This document shows positions 9,801-18,565 of a stretch of 64,000 bases of DNA, piece after piece; positions within the stretch are counted from its first letter, which is position 1; each line of letters begins with the position of its first letter. The stretch covers positions 3,878,955-3,942,954 of the forward strand of contig NZ_CP129970.2 of assembly GCF_030503895.2 (NCBI RefSeq), read 5' to 3'. Made by a program: the position numbers and the translations under genes. The notes below the pieces were generated by a model, which saw only the letters and a program-made list of their open reading frames with translations, did no database searches and was not told where the DNA came from. Source of the DNA: Marivirga arenosa (GTDB lineage: Bacteria; Bacteroidota; Bacteroidia; Cytophagales; Cyclobacteriaceae).

Positions 9801-9846
9801 AGTTTTATAATTAGTAATTAGAATTAATGAATTACAATATAAAAAT

Positions 9847-9884
9847 AAAAAGGATAGCGTTTTTGAATTCAACACTATCCTTTT
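9847..9884. terminator. Terminator after yaaA
   Basis: A stem of at least 10 bp (AAAAGGATAG / CTATCCTTTT), extended by a few inner pairs including G-U, has U-rich ends in both directions. It lies between the yaaA stop codon and the start of the M20 gene, supporting the shorter start for that gene. Confidence 0.85.
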
Positions 9885-9910
9885 AAATAATCTTAGCCTA
9901 TAAGATGATT

Positions 9911-10678
9911 TTACCCTCTTTTAAAAGCTAATTTAATCTCACTCGAATCATTTGGATCATAAGAATAACCATCTAAATCAAAGCCTTTCAAATCTTCAAT
10001 AGATTCGATTTTATTTTTTACAATGAATCTTGCCATTAAGCCTCTGGCCTTTTTAGCAAAAAAGGATATAATTTTATACTTGCCATTTTTAAAGTCTTTG
10101 AACTCAACATCCACAATTTTAAAATCCTTTTTTAATTCTTTTTTATTTACAGATTTGAAGTATTCATTTGAAGCGAGATTAATCAAGATATTATCACCTT
10201 GAGATTTAATATCCTCCTTTAACAAATCTGTTATTTTGTCATCCCAAAACTCATAAAGATTATTACCCTTATCGGTTTCTAGTTTAGTACCCATTTCCAA
10301 TCTGTAGGGTTGAATTAAATCTAATGGTCTTAACAGGCCATATAAACCAGACAAAATGCGAATATGTTGCTGAGCATAGTCATGCTCTTCTTGTGTGAAT
10401 TCCTCAGCCTCTAAGCCTTGGTAAACATCACCTTGGAAAGCTAAAATTGCTTGCTTAGCATGCTTAGGAGTCTTCCTTTTAAAGTTATCATAACGCTCAA
10501 CATTTAACTGAGCTAATTTATCACTTATGCTCATCAATTCACCAACCTCTTCTTCCGATTTATCTTTAAGAACTTCTATTAATTGATGGGTCTCTTTATC
10601 AAATCTAGTTTGGGTACTTCTAATCTCAAATTGTTTCTCAAAATCCAGACTTTTAGCTGGAGATAATATTGCAATCAT
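9911..10678 (-). CDS. yaaA: Peroxide stress protein YaaA (DUF328)
   Basis: A 255-residue protein of standard YaaA length. It begins MIAILSPAKSLDFE, the family hallmark. It also has ILSGLYGLLRPLDLIQPYRL EMGT, then LINLASNEYF and ISFFAKKARGLMARFI. In E. coli YaaA limits free iron and DNA damage under peroxide stress, and the family binds DNA through a helix-hairpin-helix-like fold. The gene stands alone between two terminators or spacers. Confidence 0.95.
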   Translation of the reverse strand: MIAILSPAKSLDFEKQFEIRSTQTRFDKETHQLIEVLKDKSEEEVGELMSISDKLAQLNVERYDNFKRKTPKHAKQAILAFQGDVYQGLEAEEFTQEEHDYAQQHIRILSGLYGLLRPLDLIQPYRLEMGTKLETDKGNNLYEFWDDKITDLLKEDIKSQGDNILINLASNEYFKSVNKKELKKDFKIVDVEFKDFKNGKYKIISFFAKKARGLMARFIVKNKIESIEDLKGFDLDGYSYDPNDSSEIKLAFKRG

Positions 10679-10741
10679 AGCTTTTAGTTATTTTATACTT
10701 CTAACTTATCAATTTTGAAAATGTTACAGAGGAAATTAATT

Positions 10742-11134
10742 CTAACTCTCATACAACCTTTTCATATCTTCTGGTATCCTTTTGGGCCTTTTAGTTTTAG
10801 CATCTAATAAACACCAAAATGTTCTCGCCTCTGCTTTAGTTTGGTTATTATCAGGATTAAAAATTCTTGTCATTCTTTCAGATTTCACTCCTTCCATTGA
10901 AGCTACCCACGTTTCAGCTACCACTTTTTCATTAGGCTTAATTTCTTTTTTGTAATCTATTTCGTGTCTCAAGGCTACCCAAAGATTAATTTGATCATCA
11001 TCCGTTCCTGAAATATTCTTCCAATGTGCCTCTGCCACATCCTGAACCCATTGTAAATACACTACATTATTGATATGCCCTAATTCGTCAAAATCTGTAC
11101 TTTTTGGATTAATATTTAATTGAAATTTACTCAT
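10742..11134 (-). CDS. Hotdog-fold acyl-CoA thioesterase
   Basis: A 130-residue 4HBT-type hotdog protein. The signature is FDELGHINNVVYLQWVQDVAE, where the early Asp and the HxN..Y pattern mark the YbgC/4-hydroxybenzoyl-CoA thioesterase group. These enzymes hydrolyse acyl- or aryl-CoA thioesters, and the chain preference is not visible here. Its start overlaps the stop of the upstream GH13 gene by 4 bp (11131-11134), so the two are translationally coupled, though their functions have no obvious link. Confidence 0.88.
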   Translation of the reverse strand: MSKFQLNINPKSTDFDELGHINNVVYLQWVQDVAEAHWKNISGTDDDQINLWVALRHEIDYKKEIKPNEKVVAETWVASMEGVKSERMTRIFNPDNNQTKAEARTFWCLLDAKTKRPKRIPEDMKRLYES

Positions 11135-12720
11135 TTATAAATAATTGTACTGAATGGATTTATTGTATTATTAATGATGCTATTTCCCCCATAAATTATC
11201 TCCTTAGGAATAGTATCCAACAATTGAGATTGTGAGGATAAATTATGCACAACATTTAACAGCTCATTTTGATATACTCTACGATAGACTACTAAGTATG
11301 GATTTGAATTTTCTATAGATTCAATATTTCCTTTTGATAAAGCAATGTATTGATTTCTGAAATGGATCAAATTCCTATAATGATGATATAATGACAGAGG
11401 ATTATCTTTTTGCTCTCGAAGAGATTGAACTTTACCATCTTTCGTGAATACTGCTTCGATCCAGTTTGTTCTAAAAGTATCCAATTCTTTAGTATCCCAT
11501 AAGAATGGTTCTCGTATATTTGGATCCGGCTTTTTACCCAACATACCTATTTCTTCACCATAATAGATGTATGGCGTTCCTGCTAAAGTTAAAAAAATGG
11601 AGGCCGCTAATTTTGCCTTCTTTAGATCACCATTCAGATTACTCATGATTCTATTTTGATCATGATTGGTTAGAAAAATCGCATCTTTATAATCATTTGA
11701 TGCATCTTTATAAAGCTTTCTTTGTTTGATTAATCTACTTATGATGTCTTCTTTATCAAGGTTTTCCCAAGAAGGGCCACTGATGGTACTGGCAATATTT
11801 CTTTCTTGAAGGATAGATTGCTGTATACTTCCAGCCAAATCAAAATTAAATAATGCAGGCAGACCTTTAGCAAATTCTTTTCCAACTGAAGCAGGTGCCC
11901 ATACCTCTCCTACCAAATAAACATCATCTTTTACTTTTTGCATTTCCCTTTTGTACTCCTGCCAAAACAAATAAGAGTCTTTAATTCTTTCATCAGGGAA
12001 AATGTGTTTTGCAGCATCTAATCTAAATCCATCAACACCAATTTCGTTTAGCCAGTATTTCCCAATATCATAAATTTCCTTTCTGACTTTCGGGTTATCA
12101 AAATTTAAGTCCGGCATTCCTCCCCAGAAAAAACCATAATAATGCTGCTCATTTCTATCATTATTTACAGCATGCCATTGCGTAATATTATCCGAATCTT
12201 GTGTGACCTCTTTTTTTGATATTTTATCTGCTACACTATCTATATCTGCCCAGATATAGTAATCACGATAGGGATTATTTCTGCCCTTAAAAGCTTCCTT
12301 AAACCAAGGATGTTCAGAAGAAGTATGGTTGATGATCATGTCAATAATCACCTTAATATTTCGATTATGAGCCTCTTTTAAAAAGGTTTTAAAATCATCC
12401 ATTGTTCCATAATCAGGATGGATGGCTTTATAATCGGTTACATCATATTTATGGTAAGAAGGTGAAGGCATGATAGGCATTAGCCAAACAGCAGACACAC
12501 CTAAATCCTGCAAATAATCTAATTTTTGTATTGCGCCTATAAAATCACCAATTCCATCACCATTTCCATCAGCCCATGATTGAATAAAAATTTCATATGC
12601 AACACCATCAGGGAATTCAGAATTAATAATTGATTCATCATTATTTTTCATTTCTAAGGAATTACAAGCTGACAGAATGAATACTGTGTGAAAGCATAAT
12701 AGAAGAAAATTTATTTTCAT
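11131..12720 (-). CDS. Alpha-amylase family (GH13) lipoprotein
   Basis: A 529-residue glycoside hydrolase with a lipoprotein signal ending FILSAC. It is expected on the periplasmic or outer-membrane surface. The GH13 catalytic triad is complete: D235 in GFRLDAAKH (nucleophile), E272 in GEVWAP (acid/base) and D354 in TNHDQNR. The start of the barrel (YEIFIQSWADGNGDGIGDF) and the calcium-type GDGNGDG-like loop resemble oligo-1,6-glucosidase/maltodextrin-degrading enzymes. With the GH31 and MFS genes at 16-20 kb it could feed starch oligosaccharide use, although it is not in the same operon. Confidence 0.92.
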   Translation of the reverse strand: MKINFLLLCFHTVFILSACNSLEMKNNDESIINSEFPDGVAYEIFIQSWADGNGDGIGDFIGAIQKLDYLQDLGVSAVWLMPIMPSPSYHKYDVTDYKAIHPDYGTMDDFKTFLKEAHNRNIKVIIDMIINHTSSEHPWFKEAFKGRNNPYRDYYIWADIDSVADKISKKEVTQDSDNITQWHAVNNDRNEQHYYGFFWGGMPDLNFDNPKVRKEIYDIGKYWLNEIGVDGFRLDAAKHIFPDERIKDSYLFWQEYKREMQKVKDDVYLVGEVWAPASVGKEFAKGLPALFNFDLAGSIQQSILQERNIASTISGPSWENLDKEDIISRLIKQRKLYKDASNDYKDAIFLTNHDQNRIMSNLNGDLKKAKLAASIFLTLAGTPYIYYGEEIGMLGKKPDPNIREPFLWDTKELDTFRTNWIEAVFTKDGKVQSLREQKDNPLSLYHHYRNLIHFRNQYIALSKGNIESIENSNPYLVVYRRVYQNELLNVVHNLSSQSQLLDTIPKEIIYGGNSIINNTINPFSTIIYK

Positions 12721-12787
12721 CTGGAATATGAATACAATAAACTTAAAAGTACTAAAAAGAAAATATAGCTTAATTATAAAGCAAAAA

Positions 12788-12815
12788 AAAGCACAGGCAA
12801 TTATACCTGTGCTTT
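12788..12815. terminator. Terminator of fbaA
   Basis: A perfect 10-bp stem (AAAGCACAGG / CCTGTGCTTT) with an 8-nt loop and an A8 run on its left that becomes the U-tract on the minus strand. It lies 23 bp past the fbaA stop codon. Confidence 0.9.
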
Positions 12816-12838
12816 AATACTTAGAATTTAATGACTTT

Positions 12839-13900
12839 TTAAGCCAGTCTATTAATACAGTTTAATTCTTTAAAAGCTTGTTTTAAACGTTCTACCATGC
12901 TCTGCTCACCTTTTCTTAACCAAGCTCTTGGATCATAAAACTTCTTATTTGGTAAATCTGGATCATCAGGAGTACCGATTTGTTGTTGCAATCTATCTTT
13001 ATGCTCTTTGTAATAGCCATGTACACCATTCCAGAATGCCCATTGCATATCTGTATCGATATTCATTTTCACAGCTCCATATCCAATTGCCTCCTCGATT
13101 TTCTCTGGCTCAGAACCTGATCCACCATGGAATACAAATAATACTGGCTTTTCTGCTGTATCATGCTTTTTCTGAATATGATCTTGTGAGTTTTTTAAGA
13201 TGTCAGGACGTAACTCAACATTTCCTGGTTTATATACACCATGAACATTTCCGAATGATGCCGCAATAGTGAAATTATCACTCACCTCCTTTAATTGCTC
13301 ATATGCATAAGCCACTTCTTCTGGCTGAGTATATAATCTACTACTATCAACTCCAGTATTGTCAACACCATCTTCTTCACCACCAGTGATACCTAGTTCA
13401 ATCTCAAGGTGCATACCCATTTCAGCCATTGGCTTTAAGTACTTCTTACAGATTTCGATATTTTCTTCTAATGGCTCCTCAGATAAATCGATCATATGTG
13501 AGCTAAACAACGGCTTACCATGTGTTTTATAAAACTCTTTACCTGCTTCTAATAACCCATCAATCCATGGCAATAATTTCTTAGCACAGTGATCAGTATG
13601 CAAAATTACAGGAACGCCATATTCTTTTGACATTAAATGAACATGATGAGCGCCTGCAATAGCCCCAGCTATAGCGGCTTTTTGTCCATCATTAGATAAT
13701 CCTTTCCCTGCATTAAAAGCAGCTCCTCCATTAGAGAATTGAATGAAAACTGGTGAATTTACATCTCTAGCAGTTTCTAAAACTGAATTAATTGAATTGT
13801 TACCAATTACGTTTACTGCCGGTAATGCATATTTATTTTCTTTTGCATGATGAAGAAGATTCATCATTTCGTCTCCGGATAATACTCCTGCTTTAGCCAT
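12839..13900 (-). CDS. fbaA: Class II fructose-bisphosphate aldolase
   Basis: A zinc-dependent aldolase of 353 residues that interconverts fructose-1,6-bisphosphate with dihydroxyacetone phosphate and glyceraldehyde-3-phosphate. Metal and active-site motifs are VILHTDHCAKKLLPW, LEIELGITGGEEDGV, FGNVHGVYKPGN and VFHGGSGS. The final KMNIDTDMQWAFW is the phosphate-binding strand. The N-terminus (GVLSGDEMMNLLHHA) and length match the FbaA (class IIA) branch. It is monocistronic with a strong terminator. Confidence 0.97.
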   Translation of the reverse strand: MAKAGVLSGDEMMNLLHHAKENKYALPAVNVIGNNSINSVLETARDVNSPVFIQFSNGGAAFNAGKGLSNDGQKAAIAGAIAGAHHVHLMSKEYGVPVILHTDHCAKKLLPWIDGLLEAGKEFYKTHGKPLFSSHMIDLSEEPLEENIEICKKYLKPMAEMGMHLEIELGITGGEEDGVDNTGVDSSRLYTQPEEVAYAYEQLKEVSDNFTIAASFGNVHGVYKPGNVELRPDILKNSQDHIQKKHDTAEKPVLFVFHGGSGSEPEKIEEAIGYGAVKMNIDTDMQWAFWNGVHGYYKEHKDRLQQQIGTPDDPDLPNKKFYDPRAWLRKGEQSMVERLKQAFKELNCINRLA

Positions 13901-13997
13901 GTTTTTATATTTTAATGAATTACGTTTCGTTTAAGAACTCAAAAATGACAATAATGAAAGAAATATAAAAGGGAATAAGAGATAATGTTATTTAATG

Positions 13998-14018
13998 TAT
14001 GTTGAGCTAATCAACATA
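13998..14018. terminator. Hairpin downstream of kdsD
   Basis: A perfect 8-bp stem (TATGTTGA / TCAACATA) with a 5-nt loop lies 42 bp past the kdsD stop codon. There is no strong T-tract, so it may be a weak terminator or an RNA-stabilising hairpin. Confidence 0.45.
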
Positions 14019-14059
14019 TAATTTAAAATACTACTTCATTAATATTTTAAAATTTACAA

Positions 14060-15001
14060 CTACAGATCGTAAAGCTGTAATACACCAATGCATTTCTGAT
14101 CCTCAGCCACTAGTAAAGTGTTAATTTTATGTTCCATCATCATCAATTCAGCCTCCTTTAGTTTCATTTCTTTATCAATGAATTTAGGAGAATTAGTCAT
14201 AATATCTTTGGCTTGAAGGTCCATGAAATTAGCTTTATTATTTTTCATTCCTCGTCTTAAATCACCATCTGTAATTACTCCTGATAATTTAGCTTGATCT
14301 TCAATTATGGCAATACCCAACCTTCCTGCGGACATGGCTTGAATAACCTCCTCCATTTTACTATCAGATGCAATAACTGGCAATTCTGTAGACCTCATCA
14401 CATCTTTCACTCGCATTAATAATCTTCTTCCCAAAGAACCTCCAGGATGAAATAAAGCGAAATGCTCAGGTTGAAAATCTCGTTCACGCATTAAGGCAAC
14501 AGCCAATGCATCCCCCATTACCAAAGTAGCTGTGGTTGAGGAAGTGGGTGCCAAATCAAGGGGACAAGCCTCTTCCTCTACATGTACATTCAAATGAAAA
14601 TGAGTATTCTTAGCTAATGTTGAAGCGGGATTTCCACTCATTCCGATTATTTTATTCCCGTTTCTTAGAAAATAAGGTAAAATTTTAAGTAGTTCATCTG
14701 TTTCTCCTGAATTAGAGATTGCTAATACTATGTCATTTTGTTGTATCAGACCTAAATCGCCATGATAAGCCTCCCCTGGATGCAAAAAGAAACTAGGTGT
14801 GCCTGTGCTTGAAAATGTAGCCGCTAATTTTCTTCCAATTATTCCGGATTTACCCATACCCGTTACAATCAGCTTACCTTTACTATCCATAATGGCCTTC
14901 ACAGCCTTTTCAAAATCATCTGTCAGTAAGCTTTCTAAATCTTTTACTGATTTAGCTTCAATAGCAATTGTTTCTTTAGCAGAATCTAAAATCCGACTCA
15001 T
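14060..15001 (-). CDS. kdsD: Arabinose-5-phosphate isomerase (KpsF/GutQ family)
   Basis: A 313-residue protein with an N-terminal SIS sugar-isomerase domain (GMGKSGIIGRKLAATFSSTG, SNSGETDEL) and a C-terminal pair of CBS domains from about residue 205. It converts ribulose-5-phosphate to arabinose-5-phosphate, the first step to KDO. The PGEAYHGDLG and LFHPGGSLGR motifs are diagnostic. Its ATG overlaps the stop codon of the upstream kdsA by 4 bp, so the two consecutive KDO enzymes form one translationally coupled unit. Confidence 0.95.
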   Translation of the reverse strand: MSRILDSAKETIAIEAKSVKDLESLLTDDFEKAVKAIMDSKGKLIVTGMGKSGIIGRKLAATFSSTGTPSFFLHPGEAYHGDLGLIQQNDIVLAISNSGETDELLKILPYFLRNGNKIIGMSGNPASTLAKNTHFHLNVHVEEEACPLDLAPTSSTTATLVMGDALAVALMRERDFQPEHFALFHPGGSLGRRLLMRVKDVMRSTELPVIASDSKMEEVIQAMSAGRLGIAIIEDQAKLSGVITDGDLRRGMKNNKANFMDLQAKDIMTNSPKFIDKEMKLKEAELMMMEHKINTLLVAEDQKCIGVLQLYDL

Positions 15002-15786
15002 TGAATTATTGATTTTATTAATGCTTTTAAATCCTTTAAAAATACCTGATTAGGTCCATCACTCCATGCTTCATCAGGATTAGGATGAGTTTCCAGAAAA
15101 TAACCATTAGCCCCAAAAGCTTTCGCTGCCATTGCCATACCAGGTACAAACTCTCTATTGCCTCCAGTCTTTCCTCCTGCCCCACCGGGACGCTGTACAG
15201 AATGAGTACAATCCATAATTACAGGAAAACCGTGCTCAAGCATGTCTGGAATATTCCGGAAATCTACTATTAAATTATTATACCCAAACATATTACCACG
15301 CTCGGTCAACATAACCTGCTTATTCCCCGTCTGTACCACCTTTTGAGCAGGGTAATACATATCTTCCCCTGATAAAAATTGCGCTTTTTTAATATTTACA
15401 ATTTTGCCTGTTTCAGCAGCTGCTAACAATAAATCTGTTTGACGGCATAAAAAAGCAGGTATCTGCATAATATCAACCACATCTTCTAATAATTTAGGCT
15501 GATTTGACTCATGCACATCTGTAGTAACTGGAAGATCATAAGTTGACTTAATTTCCTGCAGCCATTCTCTCCCCTCTTCTAATCCAGGACCTCTTTTAGC
15601 TGATGCTGAAGTTCTATTTGCCTTATCAAAAGAAGATTTAAAAATGATTTCAACATCAAACTCCTTTTTAAGGGTAACTATTTCCTTGGCAACTGTATGC
15701 AATAAATCCATACTTTCCATTACGCACGGACCTACTATAAAAAAAGGCTTTTCAGAAGATAATTTATGATATAAATTTTGTGACAT
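14998..15786 (-). CDS. kdsA: 3-deoxy-8-phosphooctulonate (KDO-8-P) synthase
   Basis: A 262-residue enzyme that condenses phosphoenolpyruvate with arabinose-5-phosphate for lipopolysaccharide inner core synthesis. Motifs include FIVGPCVMES, KSSFDKANRTS, DVHE, DIMQIPAFLCRQTDLL and TERGNMFGYNNLIVDFR. A C-terminal MAMAAKAFGANGYFLETHPN completes the TIM barrel. It is the first gene of the kdsA-kdsD pair and overlaps kdsD by 4 bp. The upstream 293-bp spacer is shared with the divergent GH31 gene. Confidence 0.97.
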   Translation of the reverse strand: MSQNLYHKLSSEKPFFIVGPCVMESMDLLHTVAKEIVTLKKEFDVEIIFKSSFDKANRTSASAKRGPGLEEGREWLQEIKSTYDLPVTTDVHESNQPKLLEDVVDIMQIPAFLCRQTDLLLAAAETGKIVNIKKAQFLSGEDMYYPAQKVVQTGNKQVMLTERGNMFGYNNLIVDFRNIPDMLEHGFPVIMDCTHSVQRPGGAGGKTGGNREFVPGMAMAAKAFGANGYFLETHPNPDEAWSDGPNQVFLKDLKALIKSIIQ

Positions 15787-15980
15787 CTTATTAAATCAAC
15801 TCTATTATAATGATATGTATTATTAATCTGTGACAAAGTTGCTAATTTAAATTTCAAAACAGAAATAAATGATTTTGTTTCCTAAATCTATTTTGCTAAA
15901 GCTAATATTAGCCACTGTAAACAGATCTGAAATCCTTTAAAAAAGCATATTAAATGATTTTTAAATACAAATCGTTAAAT

Positions 15981-16006
15981 TGCAAACGGCACCGCAAACG
16001 ATTGCA
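15981..16006. promoter_or_regulatory. LacI/GalR-type operator upstream of the GH31-MFS genes
   Basis: GCAAACGATTGC at 15994-16005 is a near-palindrome with a central CG-containing core, the shape of LacI/GalR-family operators. A second half-site, TGCAAACGGC, lies directly to its left (15981-15990). It sits about 75 bp before the alpha-glucosidase start, where a sugar-responsive repressor or activator would act. No LacI-family gene is present in the window. The spacer 15787-16079 shows nothing else definite. Confidence 0.55.
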
Positions 16007-16079
16007 TTAAATTTATAATTGCATCAGTAAATTCTGATAACTTCATTGGATAGCTTAGCGGTTCTTAAAAGTAAAATGG

Positions 16080-18512
16080 ATGATTAGTTCTAAAACGATA
16101 AATAAATCGAATTCAAACCTTCATTGTGGAAATATTGAACACTATGAAGAAACTTCTTATGGTATTTCTGGCAAAACTGAGAATGCATATTTCAAAATCA
16201 GCGTAATACAGGAAGGAACTTTTAAAATACATTTAAGCTCCTCAAAAGAATTCGATAAGCACTCCTATGCGGTTATTTCGAAACCACTAAATATTGACTT
16301 TAGCTGTATCTATCATGATAATATTGTAGAAATAAAAACTGATAAACTTACTTTAGAACTTAACAAATCTCCATTTGCTGTAAAATTTAAAAATAAGGCT
16401 GGTGAGCTTATCAATGAAGATGATGCTTCTTTTAGCACCTCGTGGTTGGGAGAGCAAGTTACTACCTATAAAAAACTTCAAGAAGGGGAAAGATTTATTG
16501 GTTTAGGCGAAAAAACAGGGCCTTTAGATAGAAAAGGAAATGGATATCAAAACTGGAATACTGACCATTTCGGTTACCCACCAGATAGCGATCCATTATA
16601 CTGTAGTATTCCCTTTTATATTGGAATACACAACCATCTTTCCTACGGCATCTACCTAGATAACAGTCATAAATCACATTTCAATTTTGGAGCTTCAAAT
16701 AGAAGGTTCTCTAGCTTTTCAGCTGACCAAGGTGATATGGCCTATTACTTCATTTATGAGGATAATGTAGAAGATATTATTAGCGCCTACACTGATTTAA
16801 CAGGAAGAATGGAACTCCCTCCTATGTGGAGTTTAGGCTACCAGCAATGTCGTTACAGTTATAAACCTGACAAGGAAGTTTTAGGTATAGCTAATTTTTT
16901 CAGGGAAAAAGAAATTCCTGCAGATGTGATGGTTTTAGACATCCATCATATGCAAGATTATAAAATATTTACCTGGGATGGGGAAGATTTTCCGAATCCG
17001 AGTAAAATGATTGAAAAGCTGGAGGAAATGGGATTTAAGCTTGTGGTCATATGTGATCCAGGTATTAAAATCCAAGAAGGCTATGAAGCTTATGACTCAG
17101 GAGTAAAAGAAGATGTATTCATTAAATATCCAGATGGTGAATATTATGAAGGAGAAGTATGGCCTGGATGGTGCCATTTCCCTGACTTTACAAATCCAGA
17201 TGTTAGAAACTGGTGGGCTGAGAAACTAAAAGCTTACACTGATTTAGGAATTTCTGGTTTATGGAATGACATGAACGAAATTGCAACCTGGGGTCAATAT
17301 CTTCCTGAGCTGATGGAGTTTGATTTTGAAGGTCAAAAAGCATCTACCCGAAAAGCAAGGAATATATACGGCATGCAAATGGCCAGAAGTACCTATGAAG
17401 GAGCCAAGAAGAACCATCCTAATAAAAGAGTTTTCAATCTTACTAGAGCAGGCTTTGCCGGTATACAAAGATATGCCGCAGTTTGGACTGGCGATAATGT
17501 GGCCAATGACGAACACATGCTATTGGGAGTTCGACTAGTCAACAGTCTTGGCTTAACAGGAGTGGCATTCTCAGGTTACGATATTGGCGGCTTTGCAGGT
17601 GATGCTAACAGTAAATTGTTTGCAAGATGGATTTCAATTGGAGCATTTGCTCCATTCTTTAGAGGTCATAGTATGATTAACAGCCGAGATTCTGAACCTT
17701 GGGCATTTGGTGAAGAGGTCGAAGAAATTTCCCGTAATTACATAAATCTGCGCTATAAATTAATGCCTTATATATATTCAGCATTTTATGAGGCTCATGA
17801 AAGTGGTATTCCCGTAGCTCGCAGTTTAGCGATTTATTACCCACACGATGATAAAATCTACAACTCCCTATATGAAAACCAATACTTATTTGGGGCTAAT
17901 ATTTTAGTAGCTCCGGTTTCAAGTGAAGTAAATTTAGCTAAGGTATATTTACCTGAAGGAAATTGGTATGATTTATACGATGATAAATTCTATCACGGTA
18001 CGCAGGAAATTATAGCAGAGTGTCCAATTGAAAAGTTACCTGTATTTATAAAAGCTTCTTCTATTATCCCCATGCAAGACAGGGTGCAAAGCTTGAGTAA
18101 CAATCAAAATAGTGTTTTATATCTTCATATTTATAAAGGATCAGAAAATAATACCTACCAATATTATGAAGATGATGGTGACACTTTCAATCATGTAGAA
18201 GGTGCTTTTTATAAAAGAGTAATCGAATATAAGCCTCAGGAGAAACAAATAATTTTCCATGCTAAAGAAGGAAATTATAAATCTCAATATAAAGAAGTGC
18301 AGATATACTTCCACGGCTTTGAAAATGAATTAAAGCAGGAGATTTCAATCGATCAACAGTCAATCCCAATAGAAAAATCACCTTTTAGATTCATAGATCC
18401 AATATCAAACTTTGATCCACTACCAGATCAGGAAAGGACTGATTTTAAAATAGAAAATCTACCGCTAAGCAAATTTAAATGGGAAGAAGAACAATTCATT
18501 ATAAATTGGTAA
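16080..18512 (+). CDS. GH31 alpha-glucosidase
   Basis: An 810-residue glycoside hydrolase of family 31 that releases glucose from the non-reducing end of alpha-glucans such as maltose. The nucleophile is D397 in WNDMNE and the likely acid/base is D472 in WTGDNVAND. FFRGHS, near residue 530, is the conserved substrate loop. No signal peptide is seen, so the enzyme is probably cytoplasmic. The ATG at 16080 is preferred because an ATG four bases upstream reaches a stop after three codons. A sugar transporter gene follows 53 bp later, implying import of maltose-type sugars then intracellular hydrolysis. Confidence 0.95.
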   Translation: MISSKTINKSNSNLHCGNIEHYEETSYGISGKTENAYFKISVIQEGTFKIHLSSSKEFDKHSYAVISKPLNIDFSCIYHDNIVEIKTDKLTLELNKSPFAVKFKNKAGELINEDDASFSTSWLGEQVTTYKKLQEGERFIGLGEKTGPLDRKGNGYQNWNTDHFGYPPDSDPLYCSIPFYIGIHNHLSYGIYLDNSHKSHFNFGASNRRFSSFSADQGDMAYYFIYEDNVEDIISAYTDLTGRMELPPMWSLGYQQCRYSYKPDKEVLGIANFFREKEIPADVMVLDIHHMQDYKIFTWDGEDFPNPSKMIEKLEEMGFKLVVICDPGIKIQEGYEAYDSGVKEDVFIKYPDGEYYEGEVWPGWCHFPDFTNPDVRNWWAEKLKAYTDLGISGLWNDMNEIATWGQYLPELMEFDFEGQKASTRKARNIYGMQMARSTYEGAKKNHPNKRVFNLTRAGFAGIQRYAAVWTGDNVANDEHMLLGVRLVNSLGLTGVAFSGYDIGGFAGDANSKLFARWISIGAFAPFFRGHSMINSRDSEPWAFGEEVEEISRNYINLRYKLMPYIYSAFYEAHESGIPVARSLAIYYPHDDKIYNSLYENQYLFGANILVAPVSSEVNLAKVYLPEGNWYDLYDDKFYHGTQEIIAECPIEKLPVFIKASSIIPMQDRVQSLSNNQNSVLYLHIYKGSENNTYQYYEDDGDTFNHVEGAFYKRVIEYKPQEKQIIFHAKEGNYKSQYKEVQIYFHGFENELKQEISIDQQSIPIEKSPFRFIDPISNFDPLPDQERTDFKIENLPLSKFKWEEEQFIINW

Positions 18513-18565
18513 GTGAATAATTATTTGGTAAACCCCCACAACATTTTTAAACCATAAATAATTTA

